Part shown: piece by piece, positions 43,686 to 52,543 of the stretch
Position numbering within the stretch: the stretch's first letter is position 1
Layout of the letters: each line of letters begins with the position of its first letter
DNA from: an uncultured Oscillospiraceae bacterium
GTDB lineage: Bacteria; Bacillota; Clostridia; Oscillospirales; Ruminococcaceae
Assembly (NCBI GenBank): GCA_910586535.1
Contig: CAJUHS010000006.1
Location: forward strand, 62,001-126,000
Direction: 5' to 3'
DNA length: 64,000 bases
Notes under the pieces: generated by a model
What the model saw: only the letters and a program-made list of their open reading frames with translations
Told to the model about the DNA's origin: nothing
The model's database searches: none
Translations under genes and position numbers: made by a program

Positions 43686-45059
43686 ATGGATATTATCGGA
43701 AGAAGCCTGTCCGCCGCGGCAGTGATCGCCGTAATAATATTTCTGCGGAGAATAATGTTCCGAAAAATGCCTAAACGGGTATTGTCCGCATTGTGGCTTA
43801 TCGCCGCTGCAAAGCTTTTGCTGCCGTCAATGGGAATTGCCGTTACTGAAGGATTTGCGGCCGATACGGTGGTAACGGAGACTGTTTATCCGGTACATGA
43901 CATTGTTTCGGCGATACCCGAAGCTGTCATCAATGTGGCAGTACCAGTTTCGGAAAGCAATCTTTTCGTTTCGCTGTGCGGATACATATGGCTCTTCGGA
44001 GCGGTATTTGCAGGCGCGGTTTTTGCCATTTATCATATTAAAAGCAGAAGGATCTTTTCCTGTGCTGTTCCCGCAGACTATAACATTGAACCGCTGAAAA
44101 ATGAGTTCGGGATAATCCGAAGCGTTCGTCTGCTTGTTTCGGACAGAACCGATTCTCCGCTTACATACGGGATATTCTCACCTGTAATAATCCTGCCCAA
44201 AAGCATGGATATGCGCGGCGGCGATGAACGCAACGTTCTGTGCCATGAGCTTGCGCATATAAAACGTTTTGACGCGTTGTTCAAAGCGCTTCTTGCGGTA
44301 TGCGCTGCTGTGTACTGGTTCAACCCAGTGGTGTGGATAATGTTTGCTTTTGCAAACCGCGATATAGAGCTTGCCTGCGACGAGACAGCCCTCCGCAGGG
44401 GAAAAACTGTTCCCGAGGATTATGCAATGACCCTTATCAGCGTTGAGGAAAAACGCTGCGTTCCCGCCGGTAAAAGCTTTCCTCTTGCGGGAAGCTTTTC
44501 GGGAGGCAGCCTTGAGGAACGGATAAGAGACGTTATGACAAAAAAGAAATCCGCTTTTGCCGGAATATCCGCAGCCGTGCTTTCAGCTGCCGCGGCAGCT
44601 GTATTTAATGTGACCGTCATGCCCTACGGAACATTAGCCTATGATTTGGCAGTCTCGGACGTTTCAGCCGATATACAGGAATACAGCTATTATGTAACCT
44701 CTGACAGTTCCGACTATATTGCCGTTGAGGAATCTCCTGCGGCCGAATATTCGAGCGTGCTTGTTGAAGACGTTTCTTTGACGGACTATTCCGAAGAAGT
44801 TTCCGGAACGTACAGTGTGATCTCCGTTTCTGAGGATATTCCGAAAGCAAGCGCGGTCACAGGCGGTACGGCGAATGATCAGCAATATCCTCAGCAGGGA
44901 AGTTACACCGTAGTATATGATTATCCCACATATGCATACGCTGTCGCAATATCGGAAAGCGGGGGAATAAACAGCGACACGGTTATGGTGATAAAGATAA
45001 ATAACAGCGGTTTTGAGGTGGGCAGACAAACGCAGATAACGCCTATTAAGTCAAGATAA
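43686..45059 (+). CDS. M56-family (BlaR1-like) membrane metallopeptidase
   Basis: 457 residues. Spans at about 5-22, 32-52, 95-117 and 198-222, a zinc protease motif HELAH at 187-191, and the later metal Glu in ANRDIELACDE. After a fifth span (about 295-315) comes a Ser/Tyr/Val-rich outer tail of about 130 residues. This tail is not a penicillin-binding sensor domain, so the signal is not likely to be a bound beta-lactam. It should release the BlaI-type protein upstream upon a cell-envelope signal. Confidence 0.9.
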   Translation: MDIIGRSLSAAAVIAVIIFLRRIMFRKMPKRVLSALWLIAAAKLLLPSMGIAVTEGFAADTVVTETVYPVHDIVSAIPEAVINVAVPVSESNLFVSLCGYIWLFGAVFAGAVFAIYHIKSRRIFSCAVPADYNIEPLKNEFGIIRSVRLLVSDRTDSPLTYGIFSPVIILPKSMDMRGGDERNVLCHELAHIKRFDALFKALLAVCAAVYWFNPVVWIMFAFANRDIELACDETALRRGKTVPEDYAMTLISVEEKRCVPAGKSFPLAGSFSGGSLEERIRDVMTKKKSAFAGISAAVLSAAAAAVFNVTVMPYGTLAYDLAVSDVSADIQEYSYYVTSDSSDYIAVEESPAAEYSSVLVEDVSLTDYSEEVSGTYSVISVSEDIPKASAVTGGTANDQQYPQQGSYTVVYDYPTYAYAVAISESGGINSDTVMVIKINNSGFEVGRQTQITPIKSR

Positions 45060-45065
45060 AATAAT

Positions 45066-45121
45066 ATCATAAGTAAACTCCGTCTGCATACGGGATAATG
45101 CAGACGGAGTTTACTTATGAT
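45066..45121. repeat. 24-bp perfect inverted repeat between the M56 and VanY genes
   Basis: Arms 45066-45089 and 45098-45121 match perfectly, with an eight-base loop (ACGGGATA). The stem includes AAGTAAACTCCGTCTGCA. It is longer than the usual terminator stem and has no T run on the plus strand; only a weak one on the minus strand. It probably ends both convergent transcripts. Confidence 0.9.
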
Positions 45122-45155
45122 CGTAACTATTTCAGTACAGCAAAACTACCGGCCT

Positions 45156-46247
45156 TTAGTCGGCGTACTCGGAGGTTATCCCCAGGTATTCTTCAAGACA
45201 AAGTCCGCTGTCATAAACCGCCTGAGCGGTTTCCTCGCCCAAATAGCGAATGTGCCACGGTTCCCATTTGTAGCCTGTTATGTCCTCCTTGTCGGCTGGG
45301 TAGCGTATTATAAATCCGTACCTGTGACAGTTTCGGCTGACCCACTTGCCCTCCTTTGTATCGGCAAAAGAATCGTCAATGGAGTTAAGATCGAAAGCAA
45401 GTCCCGTCTGGTGTTCCGAGTGTCCCGCACGGGCGGAGTATCTGTCGGCTTCCGCTTTGCCGTCCTTATCGACGTATCTCTGATAAAGTCCCGCCTGATA
45501 GTCGTAGGAACGAAATCCCGACGATATGTAAATATTTATGTCCTCTGCGGCTGCGTCGGACTGCATACGGTCGAAAGCGTCCTGCGCTTCGGAGTTCACT
45601 CCCGGGTTATATCCGGCAGGGAGGGCGTAGGTCTTGTTTACCACAAGTATACCGTCTATGTAGGTTATCTGCGCGCCTGCTGTTACCGTTACTTCAACCT
45701 CGGCAAAGACTTCAGGATTCTGCGCGGACGTTACCTTGACTGTACAGCTGCCCTCCGACAAAGCGGTAATATTGCCGAGCTCGTTTACCGACGCCACAGA
45801 AGGGTTTGAGCTTTCCCACAGCTCGCTTTTGTCCGAAGCGTTTTCGGGGAACATTGTAACTATCGGCATTTTGCTCTGTCCCGCTTCAAGAGTAACGCTG
45901 TAAAACGTAAGAGAAATGCTTTCCACGTTAGCAGCTTCATTTCTTGCTTCGATTTCTGAGTCCGCTGAGGTTTCAGACGGTTCTGTATCTCCTCCTGCCG
46001 AAACCGCAGGTTCATACGGAACGGCAGATTCTGCGGTTCCGTTAATCTCATCTTTATATTCAGCAAGCTCCGTATCCGTTTCCGAAAGAGCTTCTGTAAG
46101 CTTTTCCATTGTTGTGAGAGACGTCATCGTTACGTCCGCATTTACTGCTGCTGCGGGTTCGTCCTCAATTGATTTGCAGCCTGCTGTAATTAATGTAACA
46201 GCAGCGGCAGCAACCGCAAACGCTGCAAATATGTATTTTCTGTTCAT
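45156..46247 (-). CDS. VanY-type D-Ala-D-Ala carboxypeptidase lipoprotein
   Basis: 363 residues. The lipobox is LITAGC with Cys 24. A Glu/Ser/Thr-rich spacer (about 30-105) leads to an Ig-like BIG2 domain (about 108-180), then the peptidase domain (about 200-355) with SARAGHSEHQTGLAFD and WEPWHIRYLG, the zinc and catalytic motifs of VanY/LAS peptidases. It trims the last D-Ala from wall stem peptides. It faces the BlaI/M56 pair, but it is on the other strand. Attached to the membrane outside the cell. Confidence 0.94.
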   Translation of the reverse strand: MNRKYIFAAFAVAAAAVTLITAGCKSIEDEPAAAVNADVTMTSLTTMEKLTEALSETDTELAEYKDEINGTAESAVPYEPAVSAGGDTEPSETSADSEIEARNEAANVESISLTFYSVTLEAGQSKMPIVTMFPENASDKSELWESSNPSVASVNELGNITALSEGSCTVKVTSAQNPEVFAEVEVTVTAGAQITYIDGILVVNKTYALPAGYNPGVNSEAQDAFDRMQSDAAAEDINIYISSGFRSYDYQAGLYQRYVDKDGKAEADRYSARAGHSEHQTGLAFDLNSIDDSFADTKEGKWVSRNCHRYGFIIRYPADKEDITGYKWEPWHIRYLGEETAQAVYDSGLCLEEYLGITSEYAD

Positions 46248-46282
46248 TTGGTTTTACACTTCCTTGTTAAGTTAAAACAAAG

Positions 46283-46316
46283 AACAGGAATCGACTGTTC
46301 TGTCGGTTCCTGTTTT
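46283..46316. terminator. Probable terminator between rplA and the VanY gene
   Basis: AACAGGAATCGAC pairs with GTCGGTTCCTGTT around TGTTCT. On the minus strand CTTTGTTTT follows. The rest of the gap up to 46559 is AT-rich and empty. Confidence 0.65.
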
Positions 46317-46559
46317 CATAATACGCAGTATTTATTTGTTAACCCTAATCTACTGTAAAAGTGCCGGCAAAAATCATTTAAACAAAGTTTCGTACACTTT
46401 TTACTTTTTGACTGTAAATTATTTTAAAGATATTTTTGAAATACTTAAGCGACCGAATAAAGCGAGAAGAGCTTTTTTCGCCGCGCTCCAACAGCAACCG
46501 CAGAGCAGTGCGATCTGGTCGGACGGTCAAAAATATTAAAAAATCATAATCAAGCAGGA

Positions 46560-47255
46560 TCAAACGCCGTACTTGATAGTAGAAACGGGAATACCAACAC
46601 CCATCGTGGAAGCTACTACGCAGGACTTGATATAAGTACCCTTTGCAGCCGCAGGCTTAGCCTTAACGATAGCTTCAAGAAGTGTGTCAAGGTTCTGTGC
46701 AAGCTTTTCCTTGCCGAAAGAAGCCTTTCCGATAGGGCAGTGAATGATGTTTGTCTTGTCGAGACGGTACTCGATCTTACCTGCCTTAGCTTCAGAAATA
46801 GCCTTTGCGATGTCGGGAGCAACAGTACCCGCCTTGGGGTTAGGCATAAGTCCGCGGGGACCGAGAACTCTCGCCGCTTTACCTACAACGCCCATCATGT
46901 CGGGAGAAGCAACGCAAACATCGAAATCGAGCCAGTTTTCCTTAACGATCTTTTCAACGAGATCTGCGCCGCCTACAAAATCAGCTCCCGCAGCCTTAGC
47001 GTCAGCCTCTTTTTCCTCCTTGCAGAAAGCAAGCACGCGAACGTTTTTACCTGTACCGTTGGGAAGAACTACCGCGCCTCTTACCTGCTGGTCAGCATGA
47101 CGGGAGTCAACGCCCAGACGAACGTGAACCTCAATGGTCTCGTCAAATTTAGCCTTGGCATTCTGGCAGGCAAGGTCGAGAGCCTCTTCGGTCTCGTAGA
47201 GCTTGCTTCTGTCAACAGCCTTAGCGCTTTCATTATATTTCTTACCGTGTTTCAT
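46560..47255 (-). CDS. rplA: Ribosomal protein L1
   Basis: 231 residues, normal length. MKHGKKYNESAKAVDRSKLY start, then the L1 signature RGLMPNPKAGTV. It forms the L1 stalk and may bind its own mRNA. It is separated from rplK by 279 bases, and rplJ and rplL do not follow it; a terminator-like hairpin and a VanY gene lie there. Confidence 0.98.
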   Translation of the reverse strand: MKHGKKYNESAKAVDRSKLYETEEALDLACQNAKAKFDETIEVHVRLGVDSRHADQQVRGAVVLPNGTGKNVRVLAFCKEEKEADAKAAGADFVGGADLVEKIVKENWLDFDVCVASPDMMGVVGKAARVLGPRGLMPNPKAGTVAPDIAKAISEAKAGKIEYRLDKTNIIHCPIGKASFGKEKLAQNLDTLLEAIVKAKPAAAKGTYIKSCVVASTMGVGIPVSTIKYGV

Positions 47256-47534
47256 TATCAGATTTCCTCCTTGTAAGTGGTAAATGTTCCCACACCGGGG
47301 ACTCGTATACTAAAATTTTATCAGCGTTCAGACAAAGTTTTCGCAAAAATCTATAAATACAGGCTTCTGCTTAATTTTTTGTACGCTTTTTCGATAGAAT
47401 TTCAGTATTAGCGGAATTATATCCTCCCACTAAACGCAAGATGAACCGGAGACAAAATTCGGAAAATATTTCTTTTCCGCGCTCCGAAAGCATCCGCCGC
47501 AAATTAATTGCCGGTTATTCGCTGACTGCAATTA

Positions 47535-47960
47535 TCAGTCAACTACTTCAACGCCCATAGAACGGCAGGTACCCGCGATCATGCTCATTGCGGATTCCAC
47601 GTTTGCCGCGTTAAGATCGGGCATTTTGGTCTCAGCGATCTTCTTGATCTGCTCCTTGGTGATCTTTCCGACCTTAGTCTTGTTGGGGACTCCCGAGCCG
47701 CTTTCAAGACCGATAGCCTTCTTGATAAGAACCGCTGCCGGCGGAGTCTTTGTGATAAAGCTGAATGAACGGTCAGCGTAAACTGTAATAACTACAGGGA
47801 TAATAAGACCGATATCGTTCTTTGTTCTCTCGTTGAATTCCTTTGTAAAAGCCATGATATTAACGCCGTGCTGACCGAGAGCAGGTCCTACAGGCGGAGC
47901 GGGCGTAGCCTTTCCCGCTGCGATCTGAAGCTTGATTAAGCCAACTACTTTCTGTGCCAT
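47535..47960 (-). CDS. rplK: Ribosomal protein L11
   Basis: 141 residues from the ATG at 47960 after AAAGGA; the frame opens to 47969. MAQKVVGLIKLQIAAGKATP, PPVGPALGQHGVNI and the closing AGTCRSMGVEV are diagnostic. Part of the stalk base. A leader with two hairpins separates it from nusG. Confidence 0.98.
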   Translation of the reverse strand: MAQKVVGLIKLQIAAGKATPAPPVGPALGQHGVNIMAFTKEFNERTKNDIGLIIPVVITVYADRSFSFITKTPPAAVLIKKAIGLESGSGVPNKTKVGKITKEQIKKIAETKMPDLNAANVESAMSMIAGTCRSMGVEVVD

Positions 47961-47988
47961 TATAATCATTCCTTTCTGAGTTTTGCAG

Positions 47989-48108
47989 TTTCCGGGGCAA
48001 CTATACCGAACCGGAAATTACGGACGCGCTCATGGAAGCCTGCTCACAGGAGTATTCTCACAAAAGCCTATCCGAAAAGAAAACCCGTCGCTCCGTATCG
48101 TACGGAGC
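47989..48108 (-). promoter_or_regulatory. Structured leader between nusG and rplK
   Basis: Two perfect hairpins are seen: GCTCCGTA-n3-TACGGAGC at 48090-48108 and TTTCCGG / CCGGAAA at 47989-48017, right before the rplK ribosome site. Both lie on the minus-strand mRNA. They could be an L1-binding autoregulatory leader; this is not proven. Confidence 0.5.
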
Positions 48109-48159
48109 ATCCGCACTTCCAAAATTTTGAATATAAAATATAAAAACGAATTGATAAAG

Positions 48160-48702
48160 TTAAAACTCGTCCGAAACCGCGACCATGGTAATATCCAGTT
48201 CCGCCGAGGTATCCCGTCCGAACATGGAGACCTTGACGTTTACTTTCATATTTTCGGCGTCTATACTTTCGACCTCTCCTACGATACCCTCCATAGGGCC
48301 GGCAGTAATCCTTACCTTATCGCCTGCCTTGAAGTTAACTTCGAGTGACGCAGGCTTAGCGTCCATGTCGATACCCATAGCAGCCGCTTCCTTGTCGGTA
48401 AGCGGAACCGGTTTCGATCCGGGACCCACGAATCCAGTACAGCCTCTGGTGTTTCTCACCACATACCATGAATCGTCTGTGAGAACCATTTTTACCAGAA
48501 CGTATCCCGGGAAGACTTTTCTTTCGACCTCGTGCATCTTATTCTTTTCGTTCATTTCCATTACCAGTTCGGTAGGGACGCGGACTTCCTGAATAAGATC
48601 ATGAAGCTTGCGGTTGTCAACGACTTTCATGATCGTCTGTGCGACCTTATTCTCATAACCGGAATAAGTGTGAATGACATACCATTTTGCCGATTCTGAC
48701 AT
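48160..48702 (-). CDS. nusG: Transcription termination/antitermination protein NusG
   Basis: 180 residues. NGN domain: KWYVIHTYSGYENKVAQTI, then NTRGCTGFVG. KOW domain at the end: AGDKVRITAGPMEGIVGEVE. It couples RNA polymerase to the ribosome. It lies 130 bases after secE in the usual order secE-nusG-rplK-rplA. Confidence 0.98.
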   Translation of the reverse strand: MSESAKWYVIHTYSGYENKVAQTIMKVVDNRKLHDLIQEVRVPTELVMEMNEKNKMHEVERKVFPGYVLVKMVLTDDSWYVVRNTRGCTGFVGPGSKPVPLTDKEAAAMGIDMDAKPASLEVNFKAGDKVRITAGPMEGIVGEVESIDAENMKVNVKVSMFGRDTSAELDITMVAVSDEF

Positions 48703-48832
48703 AATTAATGACCATTCCTTCCCTCGCGGAGGCAGAGATCTCAGAGGCAGGAGGCAGGAACAGTCCTGAATATTGTCCTCCGCATAGTCCGTTCTCCGTC
48801 CTCACGGTTTCCTCTGTTTTACGCTTGAGGGA

Positions 48833-49150
48833 TCAGCCGCCCGCCTTAGCCGCAAGATTGATCAGCGCAGTAAGGGCGCTGTCGATCCCGAATATGACGA
48901 TACCGCTTGCGCACATTCCCACAAGAACCACAAACGTGTTGTTTACGACCTTTCTCCATGAAGGCCATGTGACTTTTTTAATCTCGCTCTTTAAGTCCTT
49001 GAAATATTTGACCGCTCCGCCGGGCTTTTTCGCGCCTTTTTTTCCGTTAGCCTTTGATTTTTCGCGGTCGTTCACTATCTTGTTAGCTTTAGCCTCAGCC
49101 CGGGAGACAATAGAGTTCTTCTTGGACTTGCTGTTTTTAGCGTCAGCCAT
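48833..49150 (-). CDS. secE: Preprotein translocase subunit SecE
   Basis: 105 residues from the ATG at 49150, with GAGAGGTG before it. The C-terminal 60 residues hold the amphipathic helix KYFKDLKSEIKKVTWPSW and one membrane span. The first 45 residues are a Lys-rich extension, longer than in Bacillus. Lies 14 bases after rpmG. Confidence 0.95.
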   Translation of the reverse strand: MADAKNSKSKKNSIVSRAEAKANKIVNDREKSKANGKKGAKKPGGAVKYFKDLKSEIKKVTWPSWRKVVNNTFVVLVGMCASGIVIFGIDSALTALINLAAKAGG

Positions 49151-49164
49151 TCTCCGCACCTCTC

Positions 49165-49314
49165 TTACTTAGTTTCTTTGTGAAGAGTATGCTTTCTGCA
49201 GAACTTACAGTACTTGTTCATTTCAAGCCTGTCCGGATCGTTCTTCTTGTTTTTCTTGGTATTGTAGTTGCGCTGTTTGCACTCCGTACAAGCCAATGTA
49301 ATTTTTACTCTCAT
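49165..49314 (-). CDS. rpmG: Ribosomal protein L33 (zinc-binding form)
   Basis: 49 residues from the ATG at 49314, six bases after GGAGGTG. MRVKITLACTECKQRNYNT and KYCKFCRKHTLHKE carry both C-x2-C pairs, the zinc-binding form. The frame stays open upstream to 49608 but the ribosome site decides the start. Normal operon order rpmG-secE-nusG. Confidence 0.97.
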   Translation of the reverse strand: MRVKITLACTECKQRNYNTKKNKKNDPDRLEMNKYCKFCRKHTLHKETK

Positions 49315-49661
49315 ATCGGCACCTCCTATTAGATTAACGATACAACGGCCTCTTACTTTCACGGGAAACATGGAATAACCGAAATTACGCACAATGCAAA
49401 ATGTCAGATGACAAAAGCTTGCTGTTCGCAAACAAGACATTTTCCTCTCTGATACTTTATCCGTACGTGTTTTGCGGTTTTCCGCACCCTTAGTCAAAGC
49501 CGGCACCGTTTGCGTTTTCGCAGGGGACGTATTTCCCCTGTGCCTCCCTCTGTGGCTTGGCTCGGGCTGACTCGCAGGAGCCTTGCTGAGAGACCGATTT
49601 TTACTCATAACCGCTCATAAAAAAGAGCGCAAAAAAATAAGCCTCTGCAAGAGGTAATATT
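49315..49661 (-). promoter_or_regulatory. Long untranslated leader of the rpmG operon
   Basis: About 340 bases between promoter and rpmG. Near the promoter lies CCTCT-TGC-AGAGG (49642-49654) followed by TTATTTTTTT, a terminator-like hairpin that may stop transcripts from the ATP operon. A second hairpin AGGGGA-n6-TCCCCT is further down. The frame of rpmG is open through most of it, but no gene can be supported. Confidence 0.5.
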
Positions 49662-49691
49662 ATTATACCTCATTGCACAGGCTTTTGTCAA
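49662..49691 (-). promoter_or_regulatory. Promoter of the rpmG-secE-nusG-rplK operon
   Basis: On the minus strand TTGACA (49691-49686), 18 bases, TATAAT (49667-49662). It begins 27 bases after the atpC stop. Confidence 0.88.
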
Positions 49692-49717
49692 GTGCTTTTT
49701 CAAAATTTGCAAATTTT

Positions 49718-50128
49718 TTATTTATTCCCCGAACCGACGCTGATACGGTTCAAAGCTCTCTGGAGCTTTAACTCGGCAAGATCGAGCTGATGCTTGTCTT
49801 GCTGCTCCTTAAGGCGACGTCTTGCGTCCTCCTCGGAGCGTTTTGCCCAGTCAAGGTCGATCTCGTCCGCCCATTCCACGGCGTTTGCAAGGATAGACAC
49901 CTTGTTTCCTCCGACTTTGAGCAGTCCCGTGGAAATAGCCGCGACCCTCCAGCTGCCGTCCTCCTGCATTACTTTAAGGGGTCCCGAAGGCAGGTCGGCT
50001 ACCAGACTTGTGTGATTCGCAAGTATTCCTATGTCGCCCTCCGTTGTGCGGACTATTATCTGAGACGTTTCACCGTCGAAAAAAATCTTTTCGGGCGTTA
50101 CTACGCTGAGCGAAAATGAAGCTGCCAT
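49718..50128 (-). CDS. atpC: ATP synthase F1 epsilon subunit
   Basis: 136 residues from the ATG at 50128, eight bases after AAAGGAG. FSLSVVTPEKIFFDGETSQIIV and GDIGILANHTSLVADLPSG are diagnostic. Last gene of the operon. It forms the inhibitory part of the rotor stalk. No clear terminator follows; the rpmG promoter comes 27 bases later. Confidence 0.97.
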   Translation of the reverse strand: MAASFSLSVVTPEKIFFDGETSQIIVRTTEGDIGILANHTSLVADLPSGPLKVMQEDGSWRVAAISTGLLKVGGNKVSILANAVEWADEIDLDWAKRSEEDARRRLKEQQDKHQLDLAELKLQRALNRISVGSGNK

Positions 50129-50149
50129 AAACATGACTCCTTTCCGCCG

Positions 50150-51553
50150 TTAAGCGTTTTCTGCGCTTTTAGCTTTTTCAACCACTTCGTCAATGGTACC
50201 CGCAAACAGGAATGCGGATTCGGGCAGATCGTCGTGAACTCCCTCAATGATCTCCTTGAAGCCGCGGATAGTTTCCTTAAGAGGAACATACTTGCCCTGC
50301 ATACCGGTAAACTGCTCCGCAACGCTGAAAGGCTGAGACAGGAAACGCTGTATCTTTCTCGCTCTGGAAACGGTCAGCTTATCCTCGTCGGAAAGTTCGT
50401 CCATGCCCATGATAGCGATGATATCCTGAAGCTCCTTGTACCTCTGGAGAATGTTCTGTACCGAACGTGCTACCTCGTAGTGCTCCTGACCCACGATATC
50501 GGGAGAAAGAATCCTGGATGTTGAATCAAGCGGGTCTACCGCAGGGTAGATACCCAGCGAAGCAATGTTTCTTGAAAGCGTGGTAGTTGCGTCAAGGTGC
50601 GCAAACGTAGTCGCGGGAGCGGGGTCTGTCAGGTCGTCGGCAGGAACGTATACAGCCTGTACCGATGTGATAGAACCCTTGTTTGTGGAGGTGATCCTCT
50701 CCTGCAATGCGCCCATTTCAGTAGCAAGGGTAGGCTGATAGCCAACTGCGGAGGGCATACGTCCCAGAAGCGCGGAAACCTCCGATCCCGCCTGTGTGAA
50801 ACGGAAGATGTTGTCGATGAACAGAAGCACGTCCTGTCCCTCAACGTCACGGAAATACTCCGCCATTGTAAGTCCTGAAAGACCTACTCTCATTCTTGCT
50901 CCGGGAGGTTCGTTCATCTGACCGTAAACAAGAACGGTCTTGTCGATAACTCCCGACTCAGTCATTTCGTTGTAGAGGTCATTGCCCTCACGGGTACGCT
51001 CTCCAACGCCTGTGAAAACGGAAATGCCGTTATGCTCGTTTGCGATGTTGTTGATAAGCTCTTGAATAAGAACCGTTTTGCCAACGCCCGCGCCTCCGAA
51101 CAGACCGATCTTACCGCCCTTAAGGTAGGGGCAGATAAGGTCGATTACCTTGATACCAGTTTCCAGTATCTCGTTTGAAGCTGTCTGCTCCTCGTATGCG
51201 GGAGGCTCTCTGTGGATAGCCCATCTTTCCCCGGACTGCGGGGCGGGCTTATTGTCAACGGGTTCACCCAGCAGATTGAAAATCCTTCCCAGAGTTTCAT
51301 TGCCCACGGGAACGGTGATAGGCGAACCTGTGTCAACCGCTTCAACGCCTCTTACAAGACCGTCGGTGGAAGCCATGGCGATGCATCTTACAACGTCGTC
51401 GCCTATATGCTGCGCGACCTCGCAGATAAGGGGCTTGCCGTTAAGCTCTATTTCTATTGCATTCAAAAGATTCGGAAGGTTTTCCTTTGTAAACTGGATA
51501 TCGACTACCGCGCCGATGATCTGAACAACCTTGCCGATATTTTTCTGCGGCAT
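50150..51553 (-). CDS. atpD: ATP synthase F1 beta subunit
   Basis: 467 residues. Catalytic P-loop GGAGVGKTVLIQEL, DELSDEDKL lever loop (DELSEED type), and the ATP-binding ALLGRMPSAVGYQPTL. It carries the catalytic sites. Operon position between gamma and epsilon. Confidence 0.98.
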   Translation of the reverse strand: MPQKNIGKVVQIIGAVVDIQFTKENLPNLLNAIEIELNGKPLICEVAQHIGDDVVRCIAMASTDGLVRGVEAVDTGSPITVPVGNETLGRIFNLLGEPVDNKPAPQSGERWAIHREPPAYEEQTASNEILETGIKVIDLICPYLKGGKIGLFGGAGVGKTVLIQELINNIANEHNGISVFTGVGERTREGNDLYNEMTESGVIDKTVLVYGQMNEPPGARMRVGLSGLTMAEYFRDVEGQDVLLFIDNIFRFTQAGSEVSALLGRMPSAVGYQPTLATEMGALQERITSTNKGSITSVQAVYVPADDLTDPAPATTFAHLDATTTLSRNIASLGIYPAVDPLDSTSRILSPDIVGQEHYEVARSVQNILQRYKELQDIIAIMGMDELSDEDKLTVSRARKIQRFLSQPFSVAEQFTGMQGKYVPLKETIRGFKEIIEGVHDDLPESAFLFAGTIDEVVEKAKSAENA

Positions 51554-51622
51554 TTACATAATCAATCCTTTCCGTAACCTCCGCTCCGCTCGGGAACGGA
51601 AGCTTTTTGTTGGCGCGCGGAA

Positions 51623-52507
51623 CTATTCCTGCGCCGCCGCGCCGCCTACGATCTCGGTGATCTCCTGGGTAATGGACGCCTGACGGGCACGGTTGTACAT
51701 CAGCGACAGACCGGAGATCATTTCTCCCGCGTTGTCCGAAGCGTTTTCCATAGCTATGCGGCGCGCAGCCTGCTCGGAAGCGAAGCTGTCCACCACGGCG
51801 CAGAAGATCATACCGGTAATGTACTTTGGAACAATCGCGTCAAAAACCGATTCGGGAGACGGTTCGTATACGGGAAGCTCCCTGACCTTTGATTTTTCTT
51901 TGCCGTCTGAGTCCTTTCCGCTTTGAACATCCATGGGAAGCATGGACAGAGCTTCAGCCTGCTGGAGCAAAGGGGAAACGTATTCCGTGTGGAAAAGCTC
52001 CACCTTGTCTATCTCGCCGCTTACAAAATTCTGCATTATGATGTCGGAAATATCCGCCGCGTGGTGTATTTTAAGGCTTTCCGCGATATTGGGATAACTG
52101 CCAAAAAGTTCGTATCCGCGCTTTGTGAAGTACTCAACGGATTTCTTGCCGACAGCGAGTATCTTCACCTCCGACGAGCCTTTAAGCTCGTCGATACGCG
52201 TCTGAGCAAGCTTTAAAATATTGGAGTTAAAGCCTCCAGCAAGACCTCTGTCTCCGGCAATGACCACCAGCAGAACGGTTTTTGCGTCGCGTTTTTTTGT
52301 ATACTGTGAGAAGAAGCCGGGGTTTTCCGACTGTATCTCGCACATAGTATCATACAGGGCATTAAAGTAGGGACGGGCGTTGTCCGCCTTTTCCTTGGCT
52401 TTTCTCAGCTTTGAAGAAGCCACCAGCTCCATCGCCTTGGTGATCTGCATGGTGGACTCCACGCTTTTGATACGCCTTTTAATGTCCTTCATATTACCGC
52501 TTGCCAA
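51623..52507 (-). CDS. atpG: ATP synthase F1 gamma subunit
   Basis: 294 residues. KDIKRRIKSVESTMQITKAME at the start and the C-terminal ENASDNAGEMISGLSLMYNRARQ are diagnostic. It is the central shaft. Confidence 0.97.
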   Translation of the reverse strand: MASGNMKDIKRRIKSVESTMQITKAMELVASSKLRKAKEKADNARPYFNALYDTMCEIQSENPGFFSQYTKKRDAKTVLLVVIAGDRGLAGGFNSNILKLAQTRIDELKGSSEVKILAVGKKSVEYFTKRGYELFGSYPNIAESLKIHHAADISDIIMQNFVSGEIDKVELFHTEYVSPLLQQAEALSMLPMDVQSGKDSDGKEKSKVRELPVYEPSPESVFDAIVPKYITGMIFCAVVDSFASEQAARRIAMENASDNAGEMISGLSLMYNRARQASITQEITEIVGGAAAQE

Positions 52508-52543
52508 CGGACACCCTCCTTTCTCATATCGTTTCGGGGCAAA

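Noticed and set aside
49480..49580. Cyclic di-GMP-I riboswitch in the rpmG leader
   Set aside because: Pieces such as CACAGGG and CGCAAA were noticed, but the order and pairing of the two helices do not fit the known fold.
49315..49608. N-terminal 98-residue extension of L33
   Set aside because: The frame is open but rpmG has a perfect GGAGGTG six bases before its own ATG, and L33 is always about 49 residues.
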